DNA of 64,000 nt from Streptococcus oralis (GCF_003943415.1 NZ_RJPK01000001.1:186001-250000), one strand, 5' to 3'. Counted from the first letter of the stretch, positions 1 to 8,091 are shown. Notes: generated by a model not told the origin, from the letters alone. Numbers and translations are program-made.

Positions 1-45
1 ATTCTCAAACGTTCGCGTGATTATCAGGATCAAAACATCAAATGA
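1..45 (+). CDS. C-terminal end of a chorismate mutase-like protein (partial)
   Basis: Frame 1 is open from the window edge and encodes a 14-residue tail, ILKRSRDYQDQNIK, ending in TGA at 43-45. The tail matches my memory of the end of the small AroQ-type chorismate mutase that precedes crcB in pneumococcus. That family converts chorismate to prephenate for Phe and Tyr synthesis. The stop overlaps the ATG of the next gene (ATGA), so the two are probably co-transcribed. The identification rests on 14 residues and gene order only. Confidence 0.5.
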   Translation: MLKRSRDYQDQNIK

Positions 46-416
46 AAAAAGAACAATTTTATCCGCTAGGGATTTTTCTGGCTGCTATGTTGGGAGGTCT
101 TGTCCGCTATCTGGTTTCCACTTGGTTACCAGCTAGTCCAGACTTTCCTTGGGGTACCCTCCTTGTCAACTATCTGGGTATTTTCTACCTGGTCTATCTG
201 GTAAAAGGCTATCTGGCCTATAAGGGAACCAGCAAGGGCTTGGTTTTGGCGCTTGGGACAGGATTTTGTGGTGGCCTGACAACCTTTTCTAGTCTAATGC
301 TTGATGCCGTGAAATTGCTCGATACCGGGCGTTATCTTAGCTTAATTAGCTATCTGCTTTTGAGTATTGGAGGAGGTCTGCTATTGGCTTATATTCTAGG
401 GAGGAAGAAATGGTAA
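42..416 (+). CDS. crcB: Fluoride-specific ion channel Fluc/CrcB, subunit 1
   Basis: This is a 124-residue, four-helix membrane protein of the CrcB/Fluc family, which exports fluoride passively across the cytoplasmic membrane. Family signatures are visible: GGLVRY near the N-terminus, the WGTLLVN segment with the channel Asn at about residue 43, and GFCGGLTTFSS at about residues 75-85 with the paired Thr/Ser of the Phe-box region. The start overlaps the preceding stop, and the end overlaps the second crcB gene by 7 bases, so the two are translationally coupled. Adjacent unequal copies are typical of Firmicutes, where the channel is thought to be a heterodimer. No fluoride riboswitch is visible in the few upstream bases available. 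Confidence 0.93.
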   Translation: MKKEQFYPLGIFLAAMLGGLVRYLVSTWLPASPDFPWGTLLVNYLGIFYLVYLVKGYLAYKGTSKGLVLALGTGFCGGLTTFSSLMLDAVKLLDTGRYLSLISYLLLSIGGGLLLAYILGRKKW

Positions 417-739
417 TCATCTATCTTGCAATCGCCTGCGGGTTCGGAGCACTGGTGCGTTATTTCTTTTCTCGCTATAATCAATCCTCGAAATTGCCCC
501 TAGGAACTCTCATAGCCAATCTTCTCGGTTGTTTTTTGATTGGCTTGCTCTACAACCATGTGGAGTCCAAGGAAGTCTATGCTATCCTAGCGACAGGTTT
601 CTGTGGTGGGTTGACGACCTTTTCAACCTTGAATGATGAGCTGCAAAGACTACTTAGTGACAAGAAGGTATTTTATAGCTATTTAGTCTTAACCTACATA
701 GGTGGTTTTCTAGCGATTTTTTTAGGAATTCTGCTATAA
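410..739 (+). CDS. crcB: Fluoride-specific ion channel Fluc/CrcB, subunit 2
   Basis: A 109-residue paralogue of the preceding gene with the same family marks: GALVRY, LGTLIANLLG and GFCGGLTTFSTL. Four hydrophobic segments span nearly the whole protein. Its ATG lies inside the end of the first crcB gene. It probably pairs with that product to form an antiparallel fluoride channel. The two proteins differ enough that a heterodimer is more likely than redundancy. Nothing is unusual apart from the compact operon. Confidence 0.93.
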   Translation: MVIIYLAIACGFGALVRYFFSRYNQSSKLPLGTLIANLLGCFLIGLLYNHVESKEVYAILATGFCGGLTTFSTLNDELQRLLSDKKVFYSYLVLTYIGGFLAIFLGILL

Positions 740-744
740 ATTTC

Positions 745-773
745 TTTACTTTTATGTGGAAATTTGGTAAACT
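745..773 (+). promoter_or_regulatory. Candidate promoter upstream of rplS
   Basis: TTTACT at 745-750 and TAAACT at 768-773 are separated by 17 bases, with an extended TGG directly before the -10. It would start transcription near 780, ahead of rplS. The -10 overlaps the 5' arm of the leader inverted repeat described next, so it cannot be the promoter that transcribes the full hairpin. Confidence 0.5.
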
Positions 774-857
774 GTATCTTGTGTGTAATGGACGCACAAA
801 AATACAGTTTATCCGCTGAGGAAGGTTCCTCAAGATTGACAAAGATAGGAGAATAAA
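766..857 (+). promoter_or_regulatory. Structured leader of rplS (L19 leader candidate)
   Basis: The 5' region of rplS contains a long imperfect inverted repeat: AAACTGTAT (769-777) with ATACAGTTT (802-810), extended inward by TGTGTG with CGCACA. A second compact hairpin, TGAGGA/TCCTCA, lies at 817-832. Autoregulatory L19 leaders are known in low-GC Gram-positives, and the position fits. I cannot test the match to that RNA family by eye. Confidence 0.45.
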
Positions 858-1205
858 ATGAATCCATTAATCCAAAGCTTGACTGAAGGTCAACTTCGTA
901 CAGATATCCCATCATTCCGTCCTGGTGACACTGTTCGTGTACATGCGAAAGTTGTCGAAGGTAACCGTGAACGTATCCAGATTTTTGAAGGTGTTGTTAT
1001 CGCACGTAAAGGTGCTGGCATCTCAGAAAACTACACAGTTCGTAAAATCTCTAACGGTGTAGGTGTTGAGCGTATCTTCCCAATCCACACTCCACGTGTT
1101 GAAAAGATCGAAGTTGTTCGTTACGGTAAAGTACGTCGTGCGAAATTGTACTACTTGCGTGCACTTCAAGGTAAGGCAGCTCGTATCAAAGAAATCCGTC
1201 GTTAA
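858..1205 (+). CDS. rplS: 50S ribosomal protein L19
   Basis: The 115-residue product has the full length of bacterial L19 and its typical motifs ([20 protein letters not shown], then [13 protein letters not shown]). L19 sits at the interface of the 30S and 50S subunits and is essential. A GGAG Shine-Dalgarno lies upstream of the ATG. The gene is probably monocistronic: it has its own leader and promoter, and a strong terminator directly follows. The tRNA-Arg gene begins only about 40 bases after the stop. Confidence 0.99.
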
Positions 1206-1213
1206 TTCGACTA

Positions 1214-1242
1214 AAAAACTCTGCTTACCTAGCAGAGTTTTT
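1214..1242 (+). terminator. Intrinsic terminator of rplS
   Basis: A 12-bp stem, AAAAACTCTGCT (1214-1225) with AGCAGAGTTTTT (1231-1242), closes on a TACCT loop and ends in a T-tract. It separates rplS from the tRNA gene 6 bases later. Confidence 0.9.
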
Positions 1243-1247
1243 CTCTA

Positions 1248-1319
1248 GCTCCCTTAGTTCAATGGATATAACAACTCCCTCCTAAGGAGTAGTTGCAGGT
1301 TCGATTCCTGCAGGGGGCA
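1248..1319 (+). tRNA. tRNA-Arg (anticodon CCU)
   Basis: A complete cloverleaf can be folded. The acceptor stem is GCTCCCT (1248-1254) with AGGGGGC (1312-1318). The anticodon stem is ACTCC/GGAGT with loop CTCCTAA, placing CCT at 1281-1283. The T-arm is GCAGG-TTCGATT-CCTGC (1295-1311), and the discriminator base is A1319. CCA is not encoded. It reads the AGG codon. Its 3' end, AGGGGGCATTTT, recurs at 15178, marking it as an integration site for mobile DNA. Confidence 0.97.
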
Positions 1320-1510
1320 TTTTAAGTAATGCAAAGAAAAGCAAAGAATATGCAAAGTGTTTATTTTAAGGCAATCATCACAAGTTAATTTTTAAAAATA
1401 ATTTAGTATTTTTTGTTTTTTTGACCAAATCATGACCAAATTTTGACCAAAATTAAATTTTTAGAAATTAATATAAAGTAAAGTAGATCAAGAAATTGGT
1501 CTATTTTTTG
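1312..1510 (+). repeat. Attachment-type direct repeat, copy 1 (attL-like, at tRNA 3' end)
   Basis: From the tRNA acceptor arm onward, about 200 bases are repeated imperfectly at 15178-15356. Shared blocks include AGGGGGCATTTT, CAAAGTGTTT, GGCAATCATCACAAGTTA, repeated TGACCAAA motifs (three here, two in the other copy), AAAGTAGATCA and GGTCTATTT. Short direct repeats beside a tRNA 3' end are typical arm sites for tyrosine integrases. No integrase gene remains here. I read it as the element-end arm left by an integration event. Confidence 0.75.
1484..1509 (+). terminator. Terminator hairpin inside attachment repeat copy 1
   Basis: TAGATCAA (1484-1491), a GAAA tetraloop and TTGGTCTA (1496-1503) are followed by six T. 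It would stop transcripts leaving tRNA-Arg. Copy 2 carries the same hairpin with a compensatory base-pair change. Confidence 0.75.
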
Positions 1511-1683
1511 TGAAACAGTATTAAGAGTTATTAAAAAATATTTTATCATTTTCACTATGAAATTGTTCTGTCCATTTAAAAATGTTGGAAGAGACTAAAT
1601 AATATTTTTGGTTTATAGAACAGATATAAAGTTTTAAATATGATTACGCTTTAAAAAAATGTTGTATTTTATTGTGTTATCCC

Positions 1684-1712
1684 TTGACAATTTTATTTAG
1701 AAAATATATGAT
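1684..1712 (+). promoter_or_regulatory. Promoter of pfbA and downstream genes
   Basis: A consensus -35, TTGACA (1684-1689), lies 17 bases from the -10 TATGAT (1707-1712). Transcription should start near 1719, inside the operator described next. A good Shine-Dalgarno, GGAGGTG, precedes the pfbA ATG at 1802. The 1511-1683 stretch before it is AT-rich with no recognisable feature. Confidence 0.8.
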
Positions 1713-1720
1713 AAGGATAA

Positions 1721-1734
1721 TGACAGCGGTGTCA
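1721..1734. promoter_or_regulatory. LacI-family operator upstream of pfbA
   Basis: TGACAGCGGTGTCA is a near-perfect palindrome with the central CG typical of LacI/GalR operators, and it is extended by AA and TT flanks. It lies 8 bases after the -10, where bound repressor would block initiation or escape. Nearly the same sequence occurs at 8092-8105 in front of the transporter operon. The LacI-family gene at 14018 is the obvious candidate ligand. Confidence 0.75.
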
Positions 1735-1801
1735 TTTTGTCTGATGTAAAAAAATTTAGTGATACATAGTAAAAAAACAATAAAAAATTTGGAGGTGTTT
1801 T

Positions 1802-4030
1802 ATGAAGCATTTTGTTCACAATGAGGTTTTTAGTATTCGGAAACTTAAGGTTGGATTGTGCTCTGTTTTGGTAGCGGTTTCATTCTTGGGGGTACAAAGT
1901 GTTTTTGCTGATGAAGTTATTACAAGTACTTCACAGATATCTATAAATAAGCTTTCTACTTCAACCACCAATAGTTTAGAAAGCTCATCAACTAATAATT
2001 ATGATAAACCTACTGGGATTGACTCTTCTACTTCACAATTAACCGATAGTAATGTTGATTCTCCTTTGACACCTAATAAAGAATATAAAGAAGATGGGGT
2101 AAATACTGGAACTTTTGAAGATGAAATGAAAGATTCTCCTCTTGTTTCTAATAGTGACCTTTCTACTTCAACTATCAAAACTTTAGAAGGTTCCTTAACT
2201 AGTAAACATGACAGTTTGACTGATTTTATTAGTACTTATTCAAAGTCAGTTAGTTCTGAGAACGAAGTTGCAGATACCTCTAATAGTAATGAAGTGCGAG
2301 AGAGTAACACTGCCTTAGAAAAAGGAATTGAAGTTTCGGCTTTAAATGTAAAAGATTATGGTGCAGTAGGCGATGGGGTTAATGATGACAGACAAGCAAT
2401 TCAAGATACAATAGATGCAGCTGCTAAAGGATTAGGTGGAGGAAAAGTATATTTTCCTGAGGGAACTTATTTAGTTAAAGAAATTGTCTTTTTGAGAAGT
2501 CATACACACATAGAAGTACATGAAAAAGCTACAATATTAAATGGTATCAATATCAAAAATCATCCTTCTATTGTATTCATGACAGGTTTATTCACTGATG
2601 ATGGAGATCAAGTTGAGTGGGAACCAACCGAAGATATCAGTTACTCTGGTGGAACAATTGATATGAACGGAGCTTTGAATGAAGAGAGGACAAAAGCTAA
2701 GAATCTTCCTTTGATCAATTCTTCAGGAGCCTTTGCTATAGGAAATTCAAAAAACGTAACAATAAGTAATGTAACCTTTAAAGATAGCTATCAGGGACAT
2801 GCCATTCAAATTGCAGGTTCAAAAAATGTACTAGTAGACAACTCTCGGTTTTTGGGACAAGCTCTCCCTAAGACTATGAAGGATGGTCAGATCATCAGTA
2901 AGGAGTCTATTCAAATAGAGCCATTAACCAGAAAAGGCTTTCCATATGCATTAAATGATAATGGTCAAAAATCTGAAAATGTAACAATTCAAAATTCTTA
3001 TTTTGGTAAAAGTGAAAAATCAGGTGAATTAGTAACTGCAATTGGGACACATTATCAAACTGCAACAACTGAAAATCCTTCAAATATTAAAATTCTAAAT
3101 AATCATTTTGATAATATGATGTATGCGGGTATTCGCTTTACAGGATTTACTGATATTTTAATAAAAGGAAATAGGTTTGATAAGAAAACTAAAGAGGAAA
3201 GTGTACACTATCGTGAAAATGGTGCTGCTTTAGTTAATGCTTATAGTTATAAAAATGTTAAAGATATATTAGATTTGAATAAACATGTGACTATTACTGG
3301 AAATGTATTTAATATTGCTGATTCTAACACTAAAGCAATACGAATTGCAAAAGATAGTGCAGATTATCTTGGAAAAGTAACTGATATTACTGTAACAAAG
3401 AATATCATTCGTAATAATTCGAAAAATACTGAACAGCCAAATATTGAAATGTTAAGAGTCAGCGACAATTTGGTAGTGTCTGATAATATCATTTCAGGAG
3501 GTAAAGACGGAATCGTAATTGAAGAATCCGCTGGAAGTATCACTGTCTTAAATAACCAACTTTCCAATTTAACAGGAAATCATGTTTCTTTACTTAAAAC
3601 TGATTTTAATGGGACCAGTTCAGACACAAATAATAGTGTCGGTGATTTTAATATTATAACTGAGAATGAAAGTTATAAAATCTTTTCGCAAAATTCAGGT
3701 AATCATTCAGATAACCACTCAGATAAGCATGCAGAGGAAATAAAACCTGTAGCTGAAAACAAAAATAGTTTAGCTAATAATTACTCAGTAAATAGTGTAG
3801 ATGATAAAATTGAAAAATCAAATCATGATTCAGGTAATGTAGTAACAGGAGAAATTTCACAAAAACAATATGACGTAACTAATGTTAGTGAAGTAGTTAA
3901 GACAAAAAATAATCAACATGCATTACCAAAAACTGGATTAAATAAAATGGTTGAGTTGCTTTTAACTATTATTGGAATTTGCCTTCTATTTGGACAACGG
4001 AGTTTTAAACGTCATTATGAAGATAGATAG
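1802..4030 (+). CDS. pfbA: PfbA-like LPXTG surface adhesin with parallel beta-helix
   Basis: A 742-residue cell-wall anchored protein. It has a YSIRK-type signal (FSIRKLKVGLCS, about residues 10-22, cleavage near VFA-DE at 36-38), a Ser/Thr-rich low-complexity stalk to about residue 175, and then a right-handed parallel beta-helix starting at NVKDYGAVGDGVNDDRQAIQ, the pectate-lyase/polygalacturonase-like fold. A charged linker precedes LPKTG near residue 710, with a hydrophobic segment and basic tail. The sequence closely matches my memory of pneumococcal PfbA, a plasminogen- and fibronectin-binding adhesin. Whether the helix also cleaves or binds glycans is unsettled. The promoter carries a LacI-type operator. 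The 3' end overlaps the next gene by 14 bases. Confidence 0.92.
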   Translation: MKHFVHNEVFSIRKLKVGLCSVLVAVSFLGVQSVFADEVITSTSQISINKLSTSTTNSLESSSTNNYDKPTGIDSSTSQLTDSNVDSPLTPNKEYKEDGVNTGTFEDEMKDSPLVSNSDLSTSTIKTLEGSLTSKHDSLTDFISTYSKSVSSENEVADTSNSNEVRESNTALEKGIEVSALNVKDYGAVGDGVNDDRQAIQDTIDAAAKGLGGGKVYFPEGTYLVKEIVFLRSHTHIEVHEKATILNGINIKNHPSIVFMTGLFTDDGDQVEWEPTEDISYSGGTIDMNGALNEERTKAKNLPLINSSGAFAIGNSKNVTISNVTFKDSYQGHAIQIAGSKNVLVDNSRFLGQALPKTMKDGQIISKESIQIEPLTRKGFPYALNDNGQKSENVTIQNSYFGKSEKSGELVTAIGTHYQTATTENPSNIKILNNHFDNMMYAGIRFTGFTDILIKGNRFDKKTKEESVHYRENGAALVNAYSYKNVKDILDLNKHVTITGNVFNIADSNTKAIRIAKDSADYLGKVTDITVTKNIIRNNSKNTEQPNIEMLRVSDNLVVSDNIISGGKDGIVIEESAGSITVLNNQLSNLTGNHVSLLKTDFNGTSSDTNNSVGDFNIITENESYKIFSQNSGNHSDNHSDKHAEEIKPVAENKNSLANNYSVNSVDDKIEKSNHDSGNVVTGEISQKQYDVTNVSEVVKTKNNQHALPKTGLNKMVELLLTIIGICLLFGQRSFKRHYEDR

Positions 4031-4748
4031 AATATGCTCAATACAAGGTAGCACTATAGAGAACGAAGATAGCGTAGGTTACAAAAATCAATATTTCTGG
4101 ATTATAGATGGAGCAACAGATTTATTTAATTCAAAAGACTCTATAGGTTATTCAGTTTCAGAAGTATCTCACCTTATTTCTGAATGTCTCAAGCAGTATT
4201 GTGACGATTCGTTATCATTGAAGAAAATTTTCGAGCTTGTTTTGGATGATGTTAGAAAAATAATAGAGATAGATCAGTGTGAGTTTGATGATTATTACCA
4301 GTTACCAACTTTTGCCTTTATTTTTGCGAAATTATCTGGTTTAAAATTAGAATACATAATGATTGGCGATTGTGTTATGATAGTCAACAATCAAACTATT
4401 ACAGACCATAGAGTAGATTGCCTTTTTGAACAAGGAAAATTTTCAATCAAATCTAATGATGAAGTTGATAAAAAGACTATATTACAAAATATTAGGAAGC
4501 TAGCTAATAAACCAGATGGATATTGGATAGGTTCACTAGACAAAAGTAGTATAAATCATGTTATCAATGGTAGTTTGGAAGTAACTAGTGATCATATTGT
4601 TTTAATGACTGATGGTTTTTACGATTTTTATACTCAAAATTCAGGCTACAATTTTGGAGAGTTAATTGAAATGAGAAAAGAATCTACAAATATTGATCCT
4701 ATTTATGGTAAAAAAGATGATGCAAGTATTTTGATAATTGATGTTTAA
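4017..4748 (+). CDS. PP2C-like serine/threonine phosphatase-fold protein
   Basis: The 243-residue product shows the metal-binding pattern of PP2C phosphatases: NEDS at 16-19, DGAT at 31-34, a GDC motif mid-protein, TDGFYDF, and a C-terminal KKDDAS. These Asp residues coordinate two metal ions in active PP2Cs, so catalysis is plausible. No signal peptide or transmembrane segment is visible, so it is probably cytoplasmic. The ATG at 4017 overlaps pfbA by 14 bases. A longer in-frame start at 3972 lies deep in pfbA and lacks a Shine-Dalgarno. The substrate is unknown. Placement between an adhesin and a PhoU-like gene suggests regulation of the locus rather than general signalling. Confidence 0.75.
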   Translation: MKIDRICSIQGSTIENEDSVGYKNQYFWIIDGATDLFNSKDSIGYSVSEVSHLISECLKQYCDDSLSLKKIFELVLDDVRKIIEIDQCEFDDYYQLPTFAFIFAKLSGLKLEYIMIGDCVMIVNNQTITDHRVDCLFEQGKFSIKSNDEVDKKTILQNIRKLANKPDGYWIGSLDKSSINHVINGSLEVTSDHIVLMTDGFYDFYTQNSGYNFGELIEMRKESTNIDPIYGKKDDASILIIDV

Positions 4749-4830
4749 AATAATTTCATCATATGATGAACTATAAAGACAGTTATCTATACGAGTTCTT
4801 TATAGTGCAATTGATTATTGAGGTTAGATA

Positions 4831-5469
4831 ATGTTGAGAAAGCATTTTGACAATGAAATTATTGAGTTGTCTAATAATCTAGAAGATATATGGATTTCTA
4901 TAATAAAAAAATATGAAATGATATATGATGATTTAACTGAAGTTCAAAAACAAAGTATTATAGATAATGATTTAGTTATTAATGAAGCAGTTGTTACAAT
5001 AGATATGAAAGGTATTGAACTCATCTGTTTACAACATCCTGTTTCTGTTGATTTGAGAAAAATTATAACTATAGTAAAATTATCCACAGATATTGAACGT
5101 ATTGGTGATCGAATCATTGAAATAGTTAAGAATTTAAAAAATATTCATACAATGCATGAATGGGGACCATTATTTTATGAAATGCTAAAAATACATTTTA
5201 TTCTAGGGGATCACTTAAAGAAAACTCTAACATGGTATAAGAATAGAAACTATGAACCTGACGTATATGACTATAATAAAAAATGTAAGTTGATATCTGG
5301 TCTATGTCAAAAACTAGGAGACAAAGTAGTAGAGAACTTTCTTATTGAATCCTCAAATGTTGATGAAGCTATTGTATTTTTAGAAGTTATTAATATTCTT
5401 GATAAGATGTCCCATACAACAAAATCTATTTATAAATGGTTAGATTATCAGGAAATTGGAGTATTATAG
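4831..5469 (+). CDS. PhoU-like phosphate-signalling protein
   Basis: A 212-residue, all-helical protein with the PhoU pattern: HPVSVDLRKIITIVKLSTD followed by IERIGDRI, the acidic metal-cluster motif of the first three-helix repeat. In the second repeat the matching position reads LDKMSHTTKSI, so that motif is degenerate. Classical PhoU restrains the Pst phosphate transporter and the PhoR kinase. No pst genes are present here, so this paralogue probably serves the local system. It lies 82 bases after the PP2C-like gene with a GAGG Shine-Dalgarno, and 16 bases before galT. Confidence 0.8.
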   Translation: MLRKHFDNEIIELSNNLEDIWISIIKKYEMIYDDLTEVQKQSIIDNDLVINEAVVTIDMKGIELICLQHPVSVDLRKIITIVKLSTDIERIGDRIIEIVKNLKNIHTMHEWGPLFYEMLKIHFILGDHLKKTLTWYKNRNYEPDVYDYNKKCKLISGLCQKLGDKVVENFLIESSNVDEAIVFLEVINILDKMSHTTKSIYKWLDYQEIGVL

Positions 5470-5485
5470 TTAAAGAGGAGTATAT

Positions 5486-6961
5486 ATGCAGACAATAGTA
5501 GATAATTTTGCTAATAAAGTTATTGAATATGGAATTTATAAATCGATGGACCAAATATATATAAAAAATAGAATATTGGCTTTAATCGGTGAAGAAGGAA
5601 CTGATAAGATTTCAAATGATAGTGATCTTAAAAAATTAAAAGACAATTTAGTAGAAATAGCTTTAAAGAACGGTAAAATTGCTGATTTAGCTGAGGCAAA
5701 GGAATGTTTAGGTGCAGAGCTGATGAATTTTATCGTTCCATTACCAAGTCGCCTTAATGATATTTTTTGGAGTTCATATGATGTTTCGCCACAGGAAGCA
5801 GTTGAAGAGTTCTATCAGTTAAGTAAAGATAGCGACTATATTAAATTGTCAGCTATCGCTAAAAATATAGCTTTTCATACTGAAACTAATTATGGTTCAC
5901 TTGAAATTACAATCAATTTATCAAAACCGGAAAAAGATCCGAAAACAATCGCAGCAGAGAAATTGGTAAAGTCATCTAATTATCCAAAATGTTTACTTTG
6001 TATGGAAAATGAAGGTTATCAGGGGAGAATAAATTATCCAGCACGTGCTAATCATAGAATTATTCGGTTGGAACTGGGAGACGAAGTATGGGGTTTCCAG
6101 TATTCCCCATACTCATATTTTAATGAGCATGCGATATTCTTGAATAGTCAACATGTACCAATGGCTATTACGTCCAAAACATTTGAACAATTATTGGAGA
6201 TTGTTGATATTTTACCAGGATATTTTGCTGGTTCAAATTCTGATCTTCCTATCTCAGGAGGTTCTATTCTTAGTCATAATCACTACCAGGGAGGAAAACA
6301 TATTTTCCCAATGGAAAAAGCAAAAATTGAGAGAGAATTTCTTTTTAAAGACTTTGAGGATGTTAAAGCAGGTATTGTAAAATGGCCGATGTCAGTGATT
6401 AGGCTACAAGGTGAAAATAAAAATCGTTTGGTAGAATTAGCTACTAAAATCCTAAATATCTGGAGAGAATATTCAGATTTAGAAGTAGACATCATTGCTA
6501 AGACTGAAGATATTCCACACCATACGGTGACTCCTATTGCTCGTAAAGTGGATGGAAGATATGAATTGGATATTGTTCTGAGAGATAACCATACTACTAA
6601 ACAATACCCAGATGGTGTTTACCACCCTCATCAAGATGTACAACATATTAAAAAGGAAAATATCGGGTTAATCGAAGTGATGGGACTTGCGATTTTACCA
6701 CCTCGTTTGAAAACAGAGTTAGAAGAAGTTGAAAAATATCTTTTAGGAGAAAAAAATTCAATTGCAAACTATCATTTAGAATGGGCTGACCAATTGAAAG
6801 AAAAATATCCTAATATTAAAAAAGAAGAGGTTAATCGCGTAGTTCAACACGAAGTAGGACAAGTATTTGCGAGAGTTCTCGAAGATGCTGGCGTTTATAA
6901 GAATACTCCGTTTGGACATGAAGCGTTTATGAGATTTGTTAAGTCGGTTGGAATTAGTTAG
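5486..6961 (+). CDS. galT: Galactose-1-phosphate uridylyltransferase (class II)
   Basis: The 491-residue protein has the length of the Firmicute-type GalT family, which exchanges UMP between UDP-glucose and galactose-1-phosphate in the Leloir pathway. [10 protein letters not shown] around residue 265 carries the active-site His region, and [19 protein letters not shown] and HHTVTPIAR are family motifs. It has an AGAGGAG Shine-Dalgarno. galE follows after 12 bases, but no galK or galM is present in the island. That suggests the sugar is already phosphorylated when it reaches this enzyme. It may be a second copy beside a core galKT elsewhere in the genome. Confidence 0.93.
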   Translation: MQTIVDNFANKVIEYGIYKSMDQIYIKNRILALIGEEGTDKISNDSDLKKLKDNLVEIALKNGKIADLAEAKECLGAELMNFIVPLPSRLNDIFWSSYDVSPQEAVEEFYQLSKDSDYIKLSAIAKNIAFHTETNYGSLEITINLSKPEKDPKTIAAEKLVKSSNYPKCLLCMENEGYQGRINYPARANHRIIRLELGDEVWGFQYSPYSYFNEHAIFLNSQHVPMAITSKTFEQLLEIVDILPGYFAGSNSDLPISGGSILSHNHYQGGKHIFPMEKAKIEREFLFKDFEDVKAGIVKWPMSVIRLQGENKNRLVELATKILNIWREYSDLEVDIIAKTEDIPHHTVTPIARKVDGRYELDIVLRDNHTTKQYPDGVYHPHQDVQHIKKENIGLIEVMGLAILPPRLKTELEEVEKYLLGEKNSIANYHLEWADQLKEKYPNIKKEEVNRVVQHEVGQVFARVLEDAGVYKNTPFGHEAFMRFVKSVGIS

Positions 6962-6973
6962 GAGGAACCCCAA

Positions 6974-7987
6974 ATGGCAATATTGGTGACAGGCGGAGCT
7001 GGTTATATTGGTAGCCATACCGTAGTAGAATTATTAAATTTAGGGAAGGAAGTCGTAATTGTCGATAACCTTTCGAACTCTAGCATCTTGGTATTAGATC
7101 GGATTGAAGCAATTACTGGGAAACGTCCTGCGTTTTACGAATTAGATGTTTGTGATAAACAAGGATTGAGAAAAGTTTTTGAACAAGAATCTATTGAGGC
7201 TGCAATTCATTTTGCAGGATACAAAGCTGTCGGAGAATCCGTGCAAAAGCCTGTGATGTACTACGAAAATAATATTATGAGCACATTAGCTCTTGTTGAA
7301 GTGATGTCAGAGTTTAAAGTTAAGAAGATTGTATTTTCATCGAGTGCGACTGTATACGGCATTCACAATCAATCACCCCTCATTGAGACAATGCCGACAA
7401 GTGCAACAAACCCTTATGGGTACACCAAAGTGATGCTTGAACAAATTTTAAAAGATGTTCATGTAGCAGATTCAGAGTGGAGTATTGCATTGCTTCGTTA
7501 TTTTAATCCGATCGGGGCTCATGAGTCTGGGCTTATTGGTGAAGACCCCTCTGGAATTCCCAACAACTTGATGCCTTTTATTGCACAAGTAGCTGTAGGC
7601 AAGCGATCAGAGCTAAGTGTTTTTGGAGATGATTATGATACGGTAGATGGTACTGGTGTTCGCGATTATATCCATGTAGTGGATTTAGCGATAGGGCATA
7701 TAAAAGCTTTAGAAAAAGTATCCGAAAAAACAGATGTTTATATTTATAACCTGGGCTCAGGAGAGGGAACTAGTGTATTACAACTTGTAAATACATTTGA
7801 AAGTGTCAATAAGGTTCCAATTCCTTATAAAATTGTTCCAAGACGATCAGGAGACGTTGCGACTTGTTATGCAAATGCAGACAAAGCGTATAAGGAGTTA
7901 AATTGGAAGACTACGAAAACGGTTGAAGATATGTGTAGAGATACATGGAATTGGCAATCCAAAAATCCTAATGGATACAATAAATAA
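6974..7987 (+). CDS. galE: UDP-glucose 4-epimerase
   Basis: This 337-residue SDR-family enzyme interconverts UDP-galactose and UDP-glucose with bound NAD. The N-terminal TGGAGYIGSHT is the Rossmann motif. SSSATVYG supplies the catalytic Ser, and NPYGYTK supplies the Tyr and Lys. It has full family length and a GGAGG Shine-Dalgarno 8 bases before the ATG. It is the last gene of the pfbA-side cluster. No clear terminator follows before the next promoter at 8051, so some read-through into the transporter operon is possible. Confidence 0.96.
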   Translation: MAILVTGGAGYIGSHTVVELLNLGKEVVIVDNLSNSSILVLDRIEAITGKRPAFYELDVCDKQGLRKVFEQESIEAAIHFAGYKAVGESVQKPVMYYENNIMSTLALVEVMSEFKVKKIVFSSSATVYGIHNQSPLIETMPTSATNPYGYTKVMLEQILKDVHVADSEWSIALLRYFNPIGAHESGLIGEDPSGIPNNLMPFIAQVAVGKRSELSVFGDDYDTVDGTGVRDYIHVVDLAIGHIKALEKVSEKTDVYIYNLGSGEGTSVLQLVNTFESVNKVPIPYKIVPRRSGDVATCYANADKAYKELNWKTTKTVEDMCRDTWNWQSKNPNGYNK

Positions 7988-8050
7988 TAAAGCACAATAG
8001 TCTTGTGATATGTATATATAAAAAAAATCAAAAAAAAATTATGAAAGCGC

Positions 8051-8080
8051 TTGACAAAGTAATCGTTTACATTGTATAAT
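8051..8080 (+). promoter_or_regulatory. Promoter of the 2H/ABC transporter operon, with cre-like box
   Basis: TTGACA (8051-8056) and a perfect TATAAT (8075-8080) are 18 bases apart. The -35 is preceded by ATGAAAGCGC, so TGAAAGCGCTT (8042-8052) resembles half of a CcpA cre site. The second half does not match well. The promoter is overlaid by an inverted repeat and followed by a LacI-type operator. Confidence 0.82.
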
Positions 8081-8086
8081 GTAAAC
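8065..8086. promoter_or_regulatory. Perfect 9-bp inverted repeat over the -10 box
   Basis: GTTTACATT (8065-8073) and AATGTAAAC (8078-8086) are exact inverted repeats separated by GTAT. The -10 lies within it. The symmetry suggests a binding site for a dimeric regulator other than the LacI protein. I found no second copy in the island. Confidence 0.55.
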
Positions 8087-8091
8087 ATGAA

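Noticed and set aside
1063-1248. 61-residue frame overlapping rplS and its terminator
   Set aside because: It runs through the L19 coding sequence in another frame and across the terminator stem, with no ribosome site.
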